A program made the position numbers and the translations under genes. This document shows positions 46,755 through 55,971 of a stretch of DNA of 64,000 nucleotides, piece after piece. Position 1 is the stretch's first letter; each line of letters starts with the position of its first letter. The notes below the pieces were generated by a model. The model did not search any database. It was not told where the DNA came from and worked only from the letters and a program-made list of their open reading frames with translations. Source of the stretch: Streptomyces zagrosensis (lineage in GTDB: Bacteria; Actinomycetota; Actinomycetes; Streptomycetales; Streptomycetaceae). The stretch is from positions 1-64,000 of the forward strand of contig NZ_JACHJL010000017.1 in assembly GCF_014203645.1 (NCBI RefSeq), given 5' to 3'.

Positions 46755-48422
46755 CTAGGCCTGGTTGGCGGGCGGTGTGGCGGCGAACTCGACGTCGCGG
46801 GACCTGCGCAGCACCCGGACGGCCTCGCGCTGGACCTTCCCTGATTCGGTGCGCGGCAGGTCGTCCACGAACTCCAAGAACCGTATGAGCTTGGGCGCGG
46901 GCAGATGTGCCCGTAGGTGCGCGAACAGTGCCTCTGCGGTGGCCCGGCTGGCGTTCCAACCGGCACAGAGCACCACGTACGCCTTGGGTACCAATGCCGT
47001 GCCCTCGGACACCGGTACGACGGACAGTTCGGCGACGGCGGGGTGCAGCACCAGCACGTGCTCCAGTTCGAGCGGCGCGATCAGTGCCCCGTCCAGCCCC
47101 TCGAACACGTCCTTGCGCCGCCCGAGGTAGACCAGGGACCCGTCGCTGTCCCACCGGGCCAGGTCACCGGTTCGGTAACGGCCGCCCGCGGTATGGCTGG
47201 TGGCGTTGTCCTCCGGGTCCAGGTAGCCGCGCATCATGCCGACAGGTTCGTTGGCCAGGTCAAGGCACAGTTCGCCCTCCTGCGCCGGCTCGTCGGTGCC
47301 GGGCCTGACCACCACCAACTCGTAACCCGGTAGCGGGTAGCCCATGGATATCGGGTCGGCCGGGGACGCGGCGGTAACCCCGGCCATGGCGGTGACCTCG
47401 GACTGGCCGAACCCATTGCGGACGGTCACCCCGGCCAGCGTGCGGACCTGCGCGACCACGTCACCCATGAGCGGCTCGCCGACGCTCACCGCATGCCTCA
47501 ACCCGGGCAGGCCACCGGGCAACCCGGTTCGGATCAGCGCGCGCCAGGTGCTGGGCGGCGCGCAGAAGCTGGTGATCGTCCCGGCCTGAAGCACCTCCAA
47601 AAGCCGCTGCGGGGTGGCGTCGGCGCTGTCCATGGACACCACGGTGGCCTCGGCATTCCAGGGGCCGAACAGCGAGCTCCACGGGTACTTCGCCCAGGCC
47701 GGGGCGGAGACGTTGAGGTGCACATCCCCAGGCTCCAACCCGTTCCAGTACATGCTCGCCAAGTGCCCGATGGCGTAGCTGACGTGCGTGTGCACCACCA
47801 GCTTCGGCCGCGAGGTGGAGCCGGAGGTGAAGTAGTAGAACAGCGGCTCGTCGGCCTCGGTGGGTCCCTCCGGTACGAAGTCGCCCTCATGCTCGGCCGA
47901 GGCGGCGAAGTCAACCCAGCCCTCGTGCTGCCCACCCACGATGATCTTGGTTTGGAGTCCGTCCGCGGGAAGTCCCGGCACGATCCGATGGTCAGCGATC
48001 ACATGCTGGGCCCTGACCCTGCCGATCCTGGTGCGCAGTTCCTCGGACGAGATGCTGATGAAGGCGGGCGCGACCACGGCCCGGATCTTGATCAGCGCGA
48101 GCATCAGCTCCCACAGTTCGATCCGGTTGTCCATCAGCAGCATCACCACCTCGCCCCGCCGTACGCCCTGGGACAGCAGCCAGCTGGCGACCTGGTCCGC
48201 ACGTCGGGACAGCTCCTGGAAGGTCAACTCGCTCTGCCCGACGATGCGCAGGGCCACCCGGTCGTTGCCCTCGGCGATTCGGTCGAACCAATCGATCGCC
48301 CAGTTGAACTGCCGTGGCCGCGGCCACCGAAACGCCTTGCGCGCGGCGTCCTGGTCCTTGGCGTGCAACAGAAGGTCCCGCGCGGCCCGGAACTCCAGAT
48401 ACGCATCGTCCTGCCCAGACAA
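46755..48422 (-). CDS. AMP-forming acyl-CoA/acyl-ACP ligase
   Basis: A 555-residue member of the ANL superfamily. It activates a carboxylate as acyl-AMP. YYFTSGSTSRPKLVVHTHVS is the P-loop (A3), NGFGQSEVTAM is A5, YRTGDLARWDSDG is A7, and LPRTESGKVQREA holds the catalytic C-terminal lysine, so it looks fully active. The overall look is closest to medium-chain/benzoate-type acyl-CoA synthetases rather than NRPS adenylation domains. The TTG start at 48422 with GGAG upstream, 14 bases after the preceding stop, avoids an overlap that the longer frame would need. Last gene of the five-gene operon; it could load the neighbouring carrier protein. Confidence 0.87.
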   Translation of the reverse strand: MSGQDDAYLEFRAARDLLLHAKDQDAARKAFRWPRPRQFNWAIDWFDRIAEGNDRVALRIVGQSELTFQELSRRADQVASWLLSQGVRRGEVVMLLMDNRIELWELMLALIKIRAVVAPAFISISSEELRTRIGRVRAQHVIADHRIVPGLPADGLQTKIIVGGQHEGWVDFAASAEHEGDFVPEGPTEADEPLFYYFTSGSTSRPKLVVHTHVSYAIGHLASMYWNGLEPGDVHLNVSAPAWAKYPWSSLFGPWNAEATVVSMDSADATPQRLLEVLQAGTITSFCAPPSTWRALIRTGLPGGLPGLRHAVSVGEPLMGDVVAQVRTLAGVTVRNGFGQSEVTAMAGVTAASPADPISMGYPLPGYELVVVRPGTDEPAQEGELCLDLANEPVGMMRGYLDPEDNATSHTAGGRYRTGDLARWDSDGSLVYLGRRKDVFEGLDGALIAPLELEHVLVLHPAVAELSVVPVSEGTALVPKAYVVLCAGWNASRATAEALFAHLRAHLPAPKLIRFLEFVDDLPRTESGKVQREAVRVLRRSRDVEFAATPPANQA

Positions 48423-48436
48423 CTTGTCTCCGATCG

Positions 48437-50338
48437 CTAAAAGGCGTTGGACTTGGCCCGGCGTAGCACGCTGAGCGCGATCACGTCGGCGTCCCTGGAG
48501 TAGGAGGTGAGCACGCCTGGCCGGCCGTTGCCGATTTGGGTGAACCAGCACACTCCTTCGGTGGGGATGCCCAACGCGTAGATGGCCCGATGCGGCCGGT
48601 CGTCGGCGGAGATCACCCGACGCTCGGCTGGGGTGATGTGCAGGGCGCCGGTGTGGAACACCTCTTCGGCGTCGCCGTGCACGAACCCCACGGCCATCCG
48701 CTCAGCAACCAACTGGCGCATCAACGGGTCGGTGTTGCGTACGAGACCGGGAATGGGAATGCGTGAGTCGATGAGCACGTCGCAGTACCTGCGTGACCCC
48801 TCGACGGCCGGCGATTCCAGGAAGAATCGATCCTGCTCGGCGTCACATCCGTGCACCGCATCCGGCCCTACGATGTCGAGCACCCTGGCGTCGATCAAGG
48901 CGAGGAACTGCGCGGTGCGTTCCAGCGGCGGACCGGTGAACAGTGATGAGGTGCGCGAGCCGAACCGGTCGAGGAAGTCGGCCCGTTGGGAGCGCGGGGT
49001 CAGGCCACCGAAGTCCACAGCGTGCCGAAGCACCTCGCGAGAATCCCGGATAGCGTCCAGCGCGGCCTTGAGCGGACTGTCCACGTTGCCCTGACGCGCC
49101 TCGGCGATGTCGGCTCGTAGGATGCGCCTCACCTCGGCGACCAGGCTGGCACCGGAGTTGAACCGCTTGGCGTGCAACGGCCTGGACAGCTGATCCAGGT
49201 CAACCGGTTCCACGTCGTGGAGTGCGTAGCGCACAGCCACCTCGCGCCATCTCGCCAGTCCGGGGCCGAGTGTACGGAGCTCGGCGGCTACCGCTTCGGC
49301 ACGTTCCGGTCCGTGCTGGGCCCTGGCCTGGGTCGTGTAGTACACATAGTTGATCTCGGCCTGTAGCAAGGGGAGCACGTCGTGGTCGAAGTCCAGGGCA
49401 GGGCTGCCCCGGTGCTGGAGGCTGCGCTCGCGCAGCCGGCCGATGGCGGCCGAGGTGAGGAACTTCGGCGCCGCGCGGTCGGTCACCCCCTTTTGATTGC
49501 GGCCCCGCGAACGGATCGGCAATCCGCTGCGCGAACCCGCGACTATCCAGGGCTCGTTGCCGCTGGGCACGTAGAACATCGCCCCGTCGATGCTCTCCTT
49601 GAACTTCCCACCGCGGCCAACGGTGAAGGACATCAAGATGTCGTAGAAGGACAGACCGAGTCCCACCACACCCACCGCGGTGCGCGGCGCGATCGACGGA
49701 ATGTCCAGGTCGGCGGCGGAATCCCCGCTGAGGTAACGGAGTTCGGCCCGGCCCTGTGCGAATCGCGCCAGCTCACACTGGTGCTTGGACAGCTCCGCCT
49801 GGGCGTGCCCGGTGGTGATCACCACCGCGTCGGTGGTCACGGTGAGGTCATCGTCCGCGGTGGACACGCGAAGCTCGTAGCTGTTCCCCTCCTCCCGTAA
49901 CGAGGTGACCTTGCCGACCACCTCGACGACCTCGCCGAGTCCGGACATCCCACGTACCACCGAGTCGTACACATACCGCAGGTACCTGCCGTAGGCGTAC
50001 CTCGGTGCGTAGTCATCGTGGCCAAGACCGGCCAGTGCTGGGTCCGGCTGCGCGTGTAACCACTGCTGGAAGGACAGGCCGGCGCCCGGCCGACAGGGCT
50101 CACCGTCGGAGACCCCGGAGAACATGCTGATCTCACCTACCACGGTGTTCATCAAGAAGCAGGTCTCCTGATCGGTTCGCCAGATCCGACCCGCCCCCAG
50201 TTCCACCGCGTCGATCAGCCAGATTCTGACGCTCCGCGGCTCTGGCTCGGCCGTCAGGTTGGCCGCGATCCGCTCGAACACCGAGATCCCACGCGGACCG
50301 GTGCCCACGATGGCGACGTCCAGTACCTCTTCACTCAT
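48437..50338 (-). CDS. FAD/NAD(P)-binding oxidoreductase (PF13454 type)
   Basis: A 633-residue flavoprotein. The N-terminal FAD motif is VAIVGTGPRGISVFERIAAN at about 8-27 and a second Rossmann motif, VGVVGLGLSFYDILMSF, lies near 215-231. Two nucleotide-binding motifs and about 630 residues fit the large NAD_binding_9 flavoproteins, related in layout to flavin N-monooxygenases that oxidise amino-acid nitrogens. N-oxygenation is an inference; C-oxidation or dehydrogenation is possible. The ATG at 50338 (MSEEVLDVAIVG) is preferred to the frame start at 50425. 40 bases follow the TrpB2-like gene. Confidence 0.82.
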   Translation of the reverse strand: MSEEVLDVAIVGTGPRGISVFERIAANLTAEPEPRSVRIWLIDAVELGAGRIWRTDQETCFLMNTVVGEISMFSGVSDGEPCRPGAGLSFQQWLHAQPDPALAGLGHDDYAPRYAYGRYLRYVYDSVVRGMSGLGEVVEVVGKVTSLREEGNSYELRVSTADDDLTVTTDAVVITTGHAQAELSKHQCELARFAQGRAELRYLSGDSAADLDIPSIAPRTAVGVVGLGLSFYDILMSFTVGRGGKFKESIDGAMFYVPSGNEPWIVAGSRSGLPIRSRGRNQKGVTDRAAPKFLTSAAIGRLRERSLQHRGSPALDFDHDVLPLLQAEINYVYYTTQARAQHGPERAEAVAAELRTLGPGLARWREVAVRYALHDVEPVDLDQLSRPLHAKRFNSGASLVAEVRRILRADIAEARQGNVDSPLKAALDAIRDSREVLRHAVDFGGLTPRSQRADFLDRFGSRTSSLFTGPPLERTAQFLALIDARVLDIVGPDAVHGCDAEQDRFFLESPAVEGSRRYCDVLIDSRIPIPGLVRNTDPLMRQLVAERMAVGFVHGDAEEVFHTGALHITPAERRVISADDRPHRAIYALGIPTEGVCWFTQIGNGRPGVLTSYSRDADVIALSVLRRAKSNAF

Positions 50339-50378
50339 GTGTCGCACGGGCCTGTCCCCCCATCCGTGATGCTCGTTC

Positions 50379-51767
50379 TCAGCGGGCTGCCGCGCCCAGG
50401 TCGTCCATGACCGGCAAGCGGTCAAGCGATGCGGCGATCAACTCGTCCGAGGCCGCCATGTCGGTCATGTTGCCGCTCAGGAACTGTTCGTAAGCCGACA
50501 GGTCGAGCAGCCCGTGACCACTGAGGTTGAACAGGATGACCTTCTCCTTGCCCTCCCTCTTGGCCTGGAGTGCCTCGTCGATCGCGGCCCGGATGGCGTG
50601 CGCCGACTCGGGGGCCGGGATGATGCCCTCCTCGTTGGCGAAGGTGATGCCGGCTTCGAACACGGGGCGTTGTGGGTAAGCCACCGCCTCGATCAGCTTC
50701 TGGTGGTACATGGCGCTTACCAAGGGTGCGGCGCCGTGGTACCGCAGGCCGCCAGCGTGGATGCCTGGGGAGACGAAGGTGTGCCCCAAGGTGTACATCT
50801 TGGTCATCGGCGTGATGCCGGTGTAGTCGTTGTAGTCCCAGGAGTAACGGCCCTTGGTGAGCTTCGGGCATGCGTCCGGTTCGACAGCGACGAACCGGGT
50901 CTCCAAGCCCTCGCGCACCTTCTCGTGGAAGAACGGCAGCGCGATGCCGGAGAAGTTGCTGCCCGCGCCAACCGAGCCGATCACCACATCCGGGAAGTCG
51001 CCGATCGCGTGGAACTGCCGCACCGCCTCCTGCCCGATCACGGTCTGGTGCAGCAGTACGTGATTCTCCCCGCTGCCCACCGAGAGGTTGCAGCGCTCGA
51101 CTTGGCGAGCGTGCTCGAAGGCCTCCGCGTTGGCGATGGACAAGCTGCCATCGGTGTTCGGGTCGCGGGCCAGCGCGGCGCGGCCGGCCTCGGAGTGCTC
51201 GTTGGGGCTGGAGATGACCTTGGCGCCGTTCATCTCCATCATGATCCGGCGGTAGGGCTTTTGCGCGTAACTGACCCGAACCATGTAGACGGTGCACTCA
51301 AGGCCGAAGATACGGCAGGCGACGGCGAGGGCTGAGCCCCACTGGCCGGCGCCGGTGCCGGTGGTCAAGCTGGTGATGCCGGCCTGCTTGTAGTAATACG
51401 CCTGAGCCAGTGCGGTGTTCAGCTTGTGGCTGCCGGTGCTGTTGGTGCCCTCGTACTTGTAGTAGATCCGAGCTGGGGTGTCGAGCAGCCGCTCCAGCCG
51501 ACGTGCTCGGTTGAGCGGAGTCGGCCGCCAGCGCAGGTACTCCTCGCGCACCGGCTGCGGGATCTCCACGAATCGCTCGCGCCCCATGCTCTGTCGGTAC
51601 ATAGACAGCGGGATCTGCGGGGCGACCGCGCCGCCATCCTTGCGGGTCTCCGGCCTTGCCTGGCGCAGCTTCGCCGCGTCGTCAACCCCGGTGAGGTCGG
51701 ATAGCACGTTGTACCAGTGCGTGGGAACGATGTCTTCAGCGGTCAGCGAGGACTCTGCATTCGCCAT
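50379..51767 (-). CDS. TrpB2-type PLP enzyme lacking the catalytic glutamate
   Basis: A 462-residue protein strongly like TrpB2 (the second tryptophan synthase beta class): VPTHWYNVLSDL at 14-25, WRPTPLNRARRLERLL at 80-95, PLP lysine K115 in GSHKLNTA, GAGSNFSGIALPF for phosphate binding, and IPAPESAHAIRAA. Tryptophan synthases have glutamate 22 residues after the PLP lysine (E109 in the enteric enzyme, in ETGAGQ). Here that position is G137, in TTGTGAGQWG. This loss suggests altered beta-replacement or elimination chemistry. No trpA or other trp gene is nearby. It follows the carrier-protein gene by 20 bases. Confidence 0.9.
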   Translation of the reverse strand: MANAESSLTAEDIVPTHWYNVLSDLTGVDDAAKLRQARPETRKDGGAVAPQIPLSMYRQSMGRERFVEIPQPVREEYLRWRPTPLNRARRLERLLDTPARIYYKYEGTNSTGSHKLNTALAQAYYYKQAGITSLTTGTGAGQWGSALAVACRIFGLECTVYMVRVSYAQKPYRRIMMEMNGAKVISSPNEHSEAGRAALARDPNTDGSLSIANAEAFEHARQVERCNLSVGSGENHVLLHQTVIGQEAVRQFHAIGDFPDVVIGSVGAGSNFSGIALPFFHEKVREGLETRFVAVEPDACPKLTKGRYSWDYNDYTGITPMTKMYTLGHTFVSPGIHAGGLRYHGAAPLVSAMYHQKLIEAVAYPQRPVFEAGITFANEEGIIPAPESAHAIRAAIDEALQAKREGKEKVILFNLSGHGLLDLSAYEQFLSGNMTDMAASDELIAASLDRLPVMDDLGAAAR

Positions 51768-51787
51768 TGCTTTTCCGATCGTTGCTT

Positions 51788-52075
51788 TTAGGAATTGCCC
51801 ACGTGGGACTGGACCAGCTGCACGAGATCGCCAACCTGCTTTAGCGGAATCTGGAAGATCTCGCTGTCACCGATCCTGATGTCACATTGCTTTTCAACTT
51901 GGACGATGATTTCGAGGATGGTCAACGAGTCGACTCCGATTTCGTGCAACTCGTCATGGGGTCCGATGTGAGCCGGCGCGGACGAACCGAGTACGGCCGC
52001 GATGATGTCGCGCACCTGAGTTTCAACCTTCTCAGGAGACGTCACAACAATCCCTCTTCTCTGGGCAGTGTTCAT
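51788..52075 (-). CDS. Stand-alone acyl/peptidyl carrier protein
   Basis: A 95-residue carrier protein. The phosphopantetheine serine lies in EIGVDSLTILEII, with four predicted helices around it and an acidic surface (VEKQCDIRIGDSEIF). ATG at 52075 gives 95 residues; a GTG at 52045 with GAGGGA just upstream gives 85 and is equally likely. A free carrier protein next to an ANL ligase and redox enzyme points to a carrier-tethered pathway, not general fatty-acid synthesis. Confidence 0.88.
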   Translation of the reverse strand: MNTAQRRGIVVTSPEKVETQVRDIIAAVLGSSAPAHIGPHDELHEIGVDSLTILEIIVQVEKQCDIRIGDSEIFQIPLKQVGDLVQLVQSHVGNS

Positions 52076-52092
52076 TTTTCCGGGCCGTTCCT

Positions 52093-52725
52093 TTAGGCTG
52101 TGGGACCCGACATCACTGCGGTGCGCAATCCGAGTAGTAATAAGACCGCCCCGCTTACCCAGGCAAGTCCCGTGCGCACCGCCGGTTTTGCTAGCAGCTG
52201 CCTTGCCAAGCCGACCAGGATGACCACCACCACGTACCAGCCGGCGCTGATCATGATCTGCACGGCGGTCAGCGTGACCACATCGGCGGGCGAGCCGCCG
52301 TCGGTCGGTAGAAACTGGGGGATCAGTGCCAGGTAGACGGTGGCCATTTTGGGGTTGGCGGCACTGGTGACCAGCCCTGACCGGTAGGAACGCCACAAAG
52401 TGGCCGTGCTGTGCCCCGTTGGCACGTCCGCCGGTTGGTGGCCGAAGTTCCGCCGGTTGCGCACCGTCATTACCGCGAGGTAGCACAGGTAGGCGGCCCC
52501 AGCCAGCTTGAAGGTGGTGAACACCAGTTCAGAGGTCTGCGTCAGCGCAGCCAGCCCAAGGGCGGAGGTCGCCGCCCACATGAGCAGTCCGGTGCTGCTA
52601 CCGAGAATGGTCACCAATCCGGCGCCGCGCCCGAAACGCAACGTCTCATTCACCAACACCACGAATGTCGGTCCTGGCGCGGCCACCATCGCGAAAATCG
52701 TCGCGATGTAAACCCCGTTTACCAT
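52093..52725 (-). CDS. LysE/RhtB family exporter
   Basis: A 210-residue membrane protein with five to six helices. MVNGVYIATIFAMVAAPGPT carries the conserved PGP motif, and NPKMATVYLALIPQF the NPK motif. LysE/RhtB members export amino acids and derivatives, which suggests that the operon product is amino-acid-like. The ATG at 52725 is used; a frame extends to 52815 without membrane character. First gene of the operon, 17 bases ahead of the carrier-protein gene. Confidence 0.88.
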   Translation of the reverse strand: MVNGVYIATIFAMVAAPGPTFVVLVNETLRFGRGAGLVTILGSSTGLLMWAATSALGLAALTQTSELVFTTFKLAGAAYLCYLAVMTVRNRRNFGHQPADVPTGHSTATLWRSYRSGLVTSAANPKMATVYLALIPQFLPTDGGSPADVVTLTAVQIMISAGWYVVVVILVGLARQLLAKPAVRTGLAWVSGAVLLLLGLRTAVMSGPTA

Positions 52726-53692
52726 GGGGCTGCCACAATAGTGATTGCTATTCGACCGGGGTGCGTCGCTAATGCTCGCGCAGCCAATCGAAATGCCTCC
52801 TTCGCGGTCCGACATCTTTGGTTCTCGATCACCACCGATTGCACGTTATCGGCTTGGGATGGTTCAGGCAACGGGCCCCTGAATGAGCTCCAGCACGAGA
52901 TGGGAAATTACGGACTCGCGGGCACCTGATTTTGGCCACCGTGAAGTGCGGCCACGAACGCGCCACGTCGGATGTACTCATCAAGTAGTGCACATTCAGC
53001 CGTGATGTGTGTCCTCGCCGGTGTGCTGAGCTCCTTGTCCCGCACCACACTTTGTCGGCCCGCGTAAATACCGCACGGCAGTAATCGGCCGTCAGGTCGC
53101 CTCGCGGGCCGGTGCGATCTAGCTGATTTATCACCGGTGGCGCGTGCGTCCGGGGCAGGGCCGGTAGGTCGAGAGCGGCCGTAAGAGTGGGCTTGACCAG
53201 GGCTGTCCGGCGCGCTAGACCCATGGCCCACGGCAGGTGCCGTGCACGATTCCAGCCGGCTTCCCACGATCCCAACTGGGCTTGTACATGACGGTGCTTG
53301 GGGCGCGCGCTCGCCAGTGACCTCTTGTAGGGCCGCCGCCAGGCTTGCGGTCGATCGCTGGCACGTAACGGCCCCATGCCGGTGCTCAGTAGCGGTGCAC
53401 TGACGTCGCCGGGCAACGCACCACCCGAACGGCGCCTTCGTGTTGGCCACACCGATGGCGAAGGCTCGCCTCCGCGGCCGTCATCCCGCTGGGTAAGGAG
53501 CTGTGTTACGCGATTTGCCAGTGTGGTCCGAGGTGCGCCGCAGCCACTCTGCCGAGGGACTTCCTGGCCGACTGCTCCGGCCTAGAATTTTGCATACTGG
53601 CCGTCAGCTCCGCGCATGCAGGAAAAATGTAGGACGCCATATGCACATAGGGGCAAGCCAGCGATAGTCGTTCAGATGAGAGGAGTGGGGTC
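52726..53692. other. Long non-coding stretch upstream of the lysE operon
   Basis: Nearly 1 kb with lower GC than the flanks and no frame with streptomycete codon bias. It must contain the promoter of the minus-strand operon and of the plus-strand DUF397 gene. A long minus-strand frame (52829-53452) has biased amino acids and no recognisable motif. No recognisable RNA. Confidence 0.5.
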
Positions 53693-53926
53693 ATGGACTT
53701 CCGCAACGGCGTTGGGGCGCAAGAGATAGCTGGGGCTGAATGGTTCAAGAGCAGCGCCAGCGAGGGAGTGGGCAATTGCGTTGAGGTCGCCGAACTCGCC
53801 AGCGGAGGCGTGGCGATGCGCAACTCGCGTGACGCGTCAGGCCCGGCACTGATTTTCACCGCCGACGAGATGCGGGCCTTCTTGATCGGCGCGAAGACTG
53901 GGGAATTCGACGGTCTGTGTGACTGA
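53693..53926 (+). CDS. DUF397 domain protein
   Basis: A 77-residue protein with the DUF397 hallmarks EWFKSSASEG...NCVEVAEL, VAMRNSRDASGPALIF and a final MRAFLIGAKTGEFD. These small proteins are usually encoded next to XRE/DUF5753 regulators (WhiJ-like loci) and are thought to bind or antagonise them. Here it precedes its regulator. Confidence 0.92.
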   Translation: MDFRNGVGAQEIAGAEWFKSSASEGVGNCVEVAELASGGVAMRNSRDASGPALIFTADEMRAFLIGAKTGEFDGLCD

Positions 53927-54029
53927 AGTCGACTCGATGGCAAAGTAGTTCGGCGGACGTGTGGGCGTGGTCCTGCAATACTGGCTCACCCGTTTGCTCA
54001 TGGTGTACGGGCCCTTGTAAGGAGCCTAT

Positions 54030-54977
54030 GTGTCCGCCGAACCCACCCGTGATCCATCATCCGTACCCGCCGTCACGGCCCTGTCGCAGACCGAATCACC
54101 GGACCGTCTGATCGGTGCCGCGCTGCGCCAACTGCGGTTGGAGCGGGAGATGACGCTTCAGGAGGTCGCCGCGGCCCAGGAGATCAGCGTGTCCTACTCC
54201 AAGCTGTGCAGGATGGAGACAGGCAAGTCGCCGGTCAAGGAGCGGGACCTGCGGGATCTTCTGCGGCACTACCGCGCCCCCCGTGAACGCCAGGACATGA
54301 TCGCGGGGCTCCTGCGTGAGGACCGCCGTACCCGGGGCGAGAAAACGATCAGCGACCTCACTCCTCAGTGGCTGGAACGGCTCATCCTCTTGGAAGACAG
54401 TGCCCGCCGCATCACGGCGTTCGAGCGCAATGTCGTCCCTGGGCTGCTGCAAACCCGCGAGTACGCGCGAGAACTGGTCCACAGTGAGCTGAAGGCTGAG
54501 GGAGCCGCACACGACGAGGTCACCGTGGATTCGCATGTGAGGCAGCGACTGTGGCGCTGGGACTCCTTCGAGCAGCGCGCGGACTGCGAGTTAGAGGTCA
54601 TCATCGGGGAAGCATCGCTGCGGCAGCTCGTAGGCGGTTACGCGGTCATGCGCGAGCAGATGGAGCGCCTGCGTGAGGTAGCCACCGGGCCGCGGGTCAT
54701 CCTTCGTATCCACCCGTTCGACGGGGGCAGCCTGCTCGCCCCCCGCCTGCCGGTGACACACCTGCAATTCGATGATGGCGGCCCCCAGGAGGTCGTGTAC
54801 TCCGAGACGGTCGTCAAGGCGGAGTACATCGTTTCCCTGGCGCACGTGGAGCGGACCCGGGAGAGACTGATGCACGCGAAGGACGGCGCGCTCACCCGCG
54901 TGCGAAGTCTGGAGATGTTGGAGCATTACGTCGAGAAGTACCAGCGGCTGATGGACAGGAGTGCGGGGGAGAGCTAG
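54030..54977 (+). CDS. XRE family regulator with DUF5753 domain
   Basis: A 315-residue WhiJ-type regulator. The helix-turn-helix lies at about 27-75 (MTLQEVAAAQEISVSYSKL), followed by DUF5753 (ERNVVPGLLQTREYAREL, EVIIGEASLRQLVG, RIHPFDGG). AAGGAG precedes the GTG at 54030. Many paralogues exist per Streptomyces genome, each with a DUF397 partner; they modulate development and antibiotic production. Confidence 0.94.
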   Translation: MSAEPTRDPSSVPAVTALSQTESPDRLIGAALRQLRLEREMTLQEVAAAQEISVSYSKLCRMETGKSPVKERDLRDLLRHYRAPRERQDMIAGLLREDRRTRGEKTISDLTPQWLERLILLEDSARRITAFERNVVPGLLQTREYARELVHSELKAEGAAHDEVTVDSHVRQRLWRWDSFEQRADCELEVIIGEASLRQLVGGYAVMREQMERLREVATGPRVILRIHPFDGGSLLAPRLPVTHLQFDDGGPQEVVYSETVVKAEYIVSLAHVERTRERLMHAKDGALTRVRSLEMLEHYVEKYQRLMDRSAGES

Positions 54978-55013
54978 CACCCGCGCCCGATGCCATGGGC
55001 GCGGCCACAGGCG

Positions 55014-55832
55014 TCATCGCACGATGCCGACGCCGCCCCACTCTTCCCAGTCCTGGGTGCGCTGGCGGGGGACGACCTCGGACACCGCACGCCACTGGGT
55101 GACGTTCATCAAGCCGGGTTCGACGATGTCCAGGCCAAGGTGCTCGAAGTAGGAGCGCACCTCTTCCTTCGTACGCACTCGGCCCCAGGTGTCGTGGGTG
55201 GCGTCCTTCATCAAATCGGTGACCCGGTCGCGGACGTCGGACCGGCCGCTGACCAACTGGCAGATGACGAAGAATGAACCCGGCTCCAGTTTTTGCTTGA
55301 CCCGGTCGAGGAGGGGCATCACCTCATGGTCCTTGATGCAGTGCAGCACCGACACGAACAGAGCTGCTGTCCGCTCCCCGGGCCGGATGAGCCGCTCGAC
55401 GTCGGGATGGGCGAAGATCGCATCGGTTCGGCGCATGTCGGCGCTGATGACGGCGGTCCGGTCGTTCCGGTCGAGCCGGGACCGGCCGTGAGCGAGCACG
55501 ATGGGATCATTGTCGATGTAGACGACCCGGCAGTCAGAGTTGACGCGTTGGGTGACCTCGTGGACGTTATCCATGGTGGGGAGCCCGGACCCGTGGTCCA
55601 GGAACTGCCGTACGCCGTGTTCCTTAGCGAGGTATCCGACCACGCGCCGTAGGAACTCGCGGTTGTTCAGGGCCAGTGCCTTCGAGTCGGGGACGATCTC
55701 CAGCAGACTCGCGCAAGCGTCCCGGTCGGCCTGGTAGTGGTCGATACCGCCGAGCAGCCAGTCGTACATCCTGGCCACGCTGGGCGTGGCGATGTCGATG
55801 GTGCGGGAATCGGGTTTCGCCCCGTCGTGCAT
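55014..55832 (-). CDS. DUF574 SAM-dependent methyltransferase
   Basis: A 272-residue member of the DUF574/Methyltransf_19 family: PSVARMYDWLLGGIDHYQAD near 17-36, FLDHGSGLPTMDNVHEV as the SAM motif, VVYIDNDPIVLAHGR, and LFVSVLHCIKDHE. Such genes often sit beside WhiJ-like XRE/DUF397 pairs, as here (tail to tail with the XRE gene), and their target is unknown. GGGGGGA precedes the ATG at 55832. Confidence 0.93.
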   Translation of the reverse strand: MHDGAKPDSRTIDIATPSVARMYDWLLGGIDHYQADRDACASLLEIVPDSKALALNNREFLRRVVGYLAKEHGVRQFLDHGSGLPTMDNVHEVTQRVNSDCRVVYIDNDPIVLAHGRSRLDRNDRTAVISADMRRTDAIFAHPDVERLIRPGERTAALFVSVLHCIKDHEVMPLLDRVKQKLEPGSFFVICQLVSGRSDVRDRVTDLMKDATHDTWGRVRTKEEVRSYFEHLGLDIVEPGLMNVTQWRAVSEVVPRQRTQDWEEWGGVGIVR

Positions 55833-55971
55833 ACGTCCCCCCGGCGGCCAGCGGCAGTGTCCCTACGCAGCAAGGGACCATGGTAGAGCTCGACTTGGCG
55901 AGCTACCAGGGGCGGGGGGAGCGCAGGGGGGAGCCTGGCGGGTGGTGGAAGCTATTTCGTGCGCCCGGAGC

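Noticed and set aside
50379..51767. Tryptophan synthase beta subunit as simple annotation
   Set aside because: Homology is clear, but the catalytic glutamate is glycine, trpA and other trp genes are absent, and the neighbours are biosynthetic.
52829..53452. 208-codon minus-strand frame upstream of the lysE operon
   Set aside because: No ribosome site or known motif, and mixed codon bias. Kept as intergenic, though a fast-evolving gene cannot be excluded.
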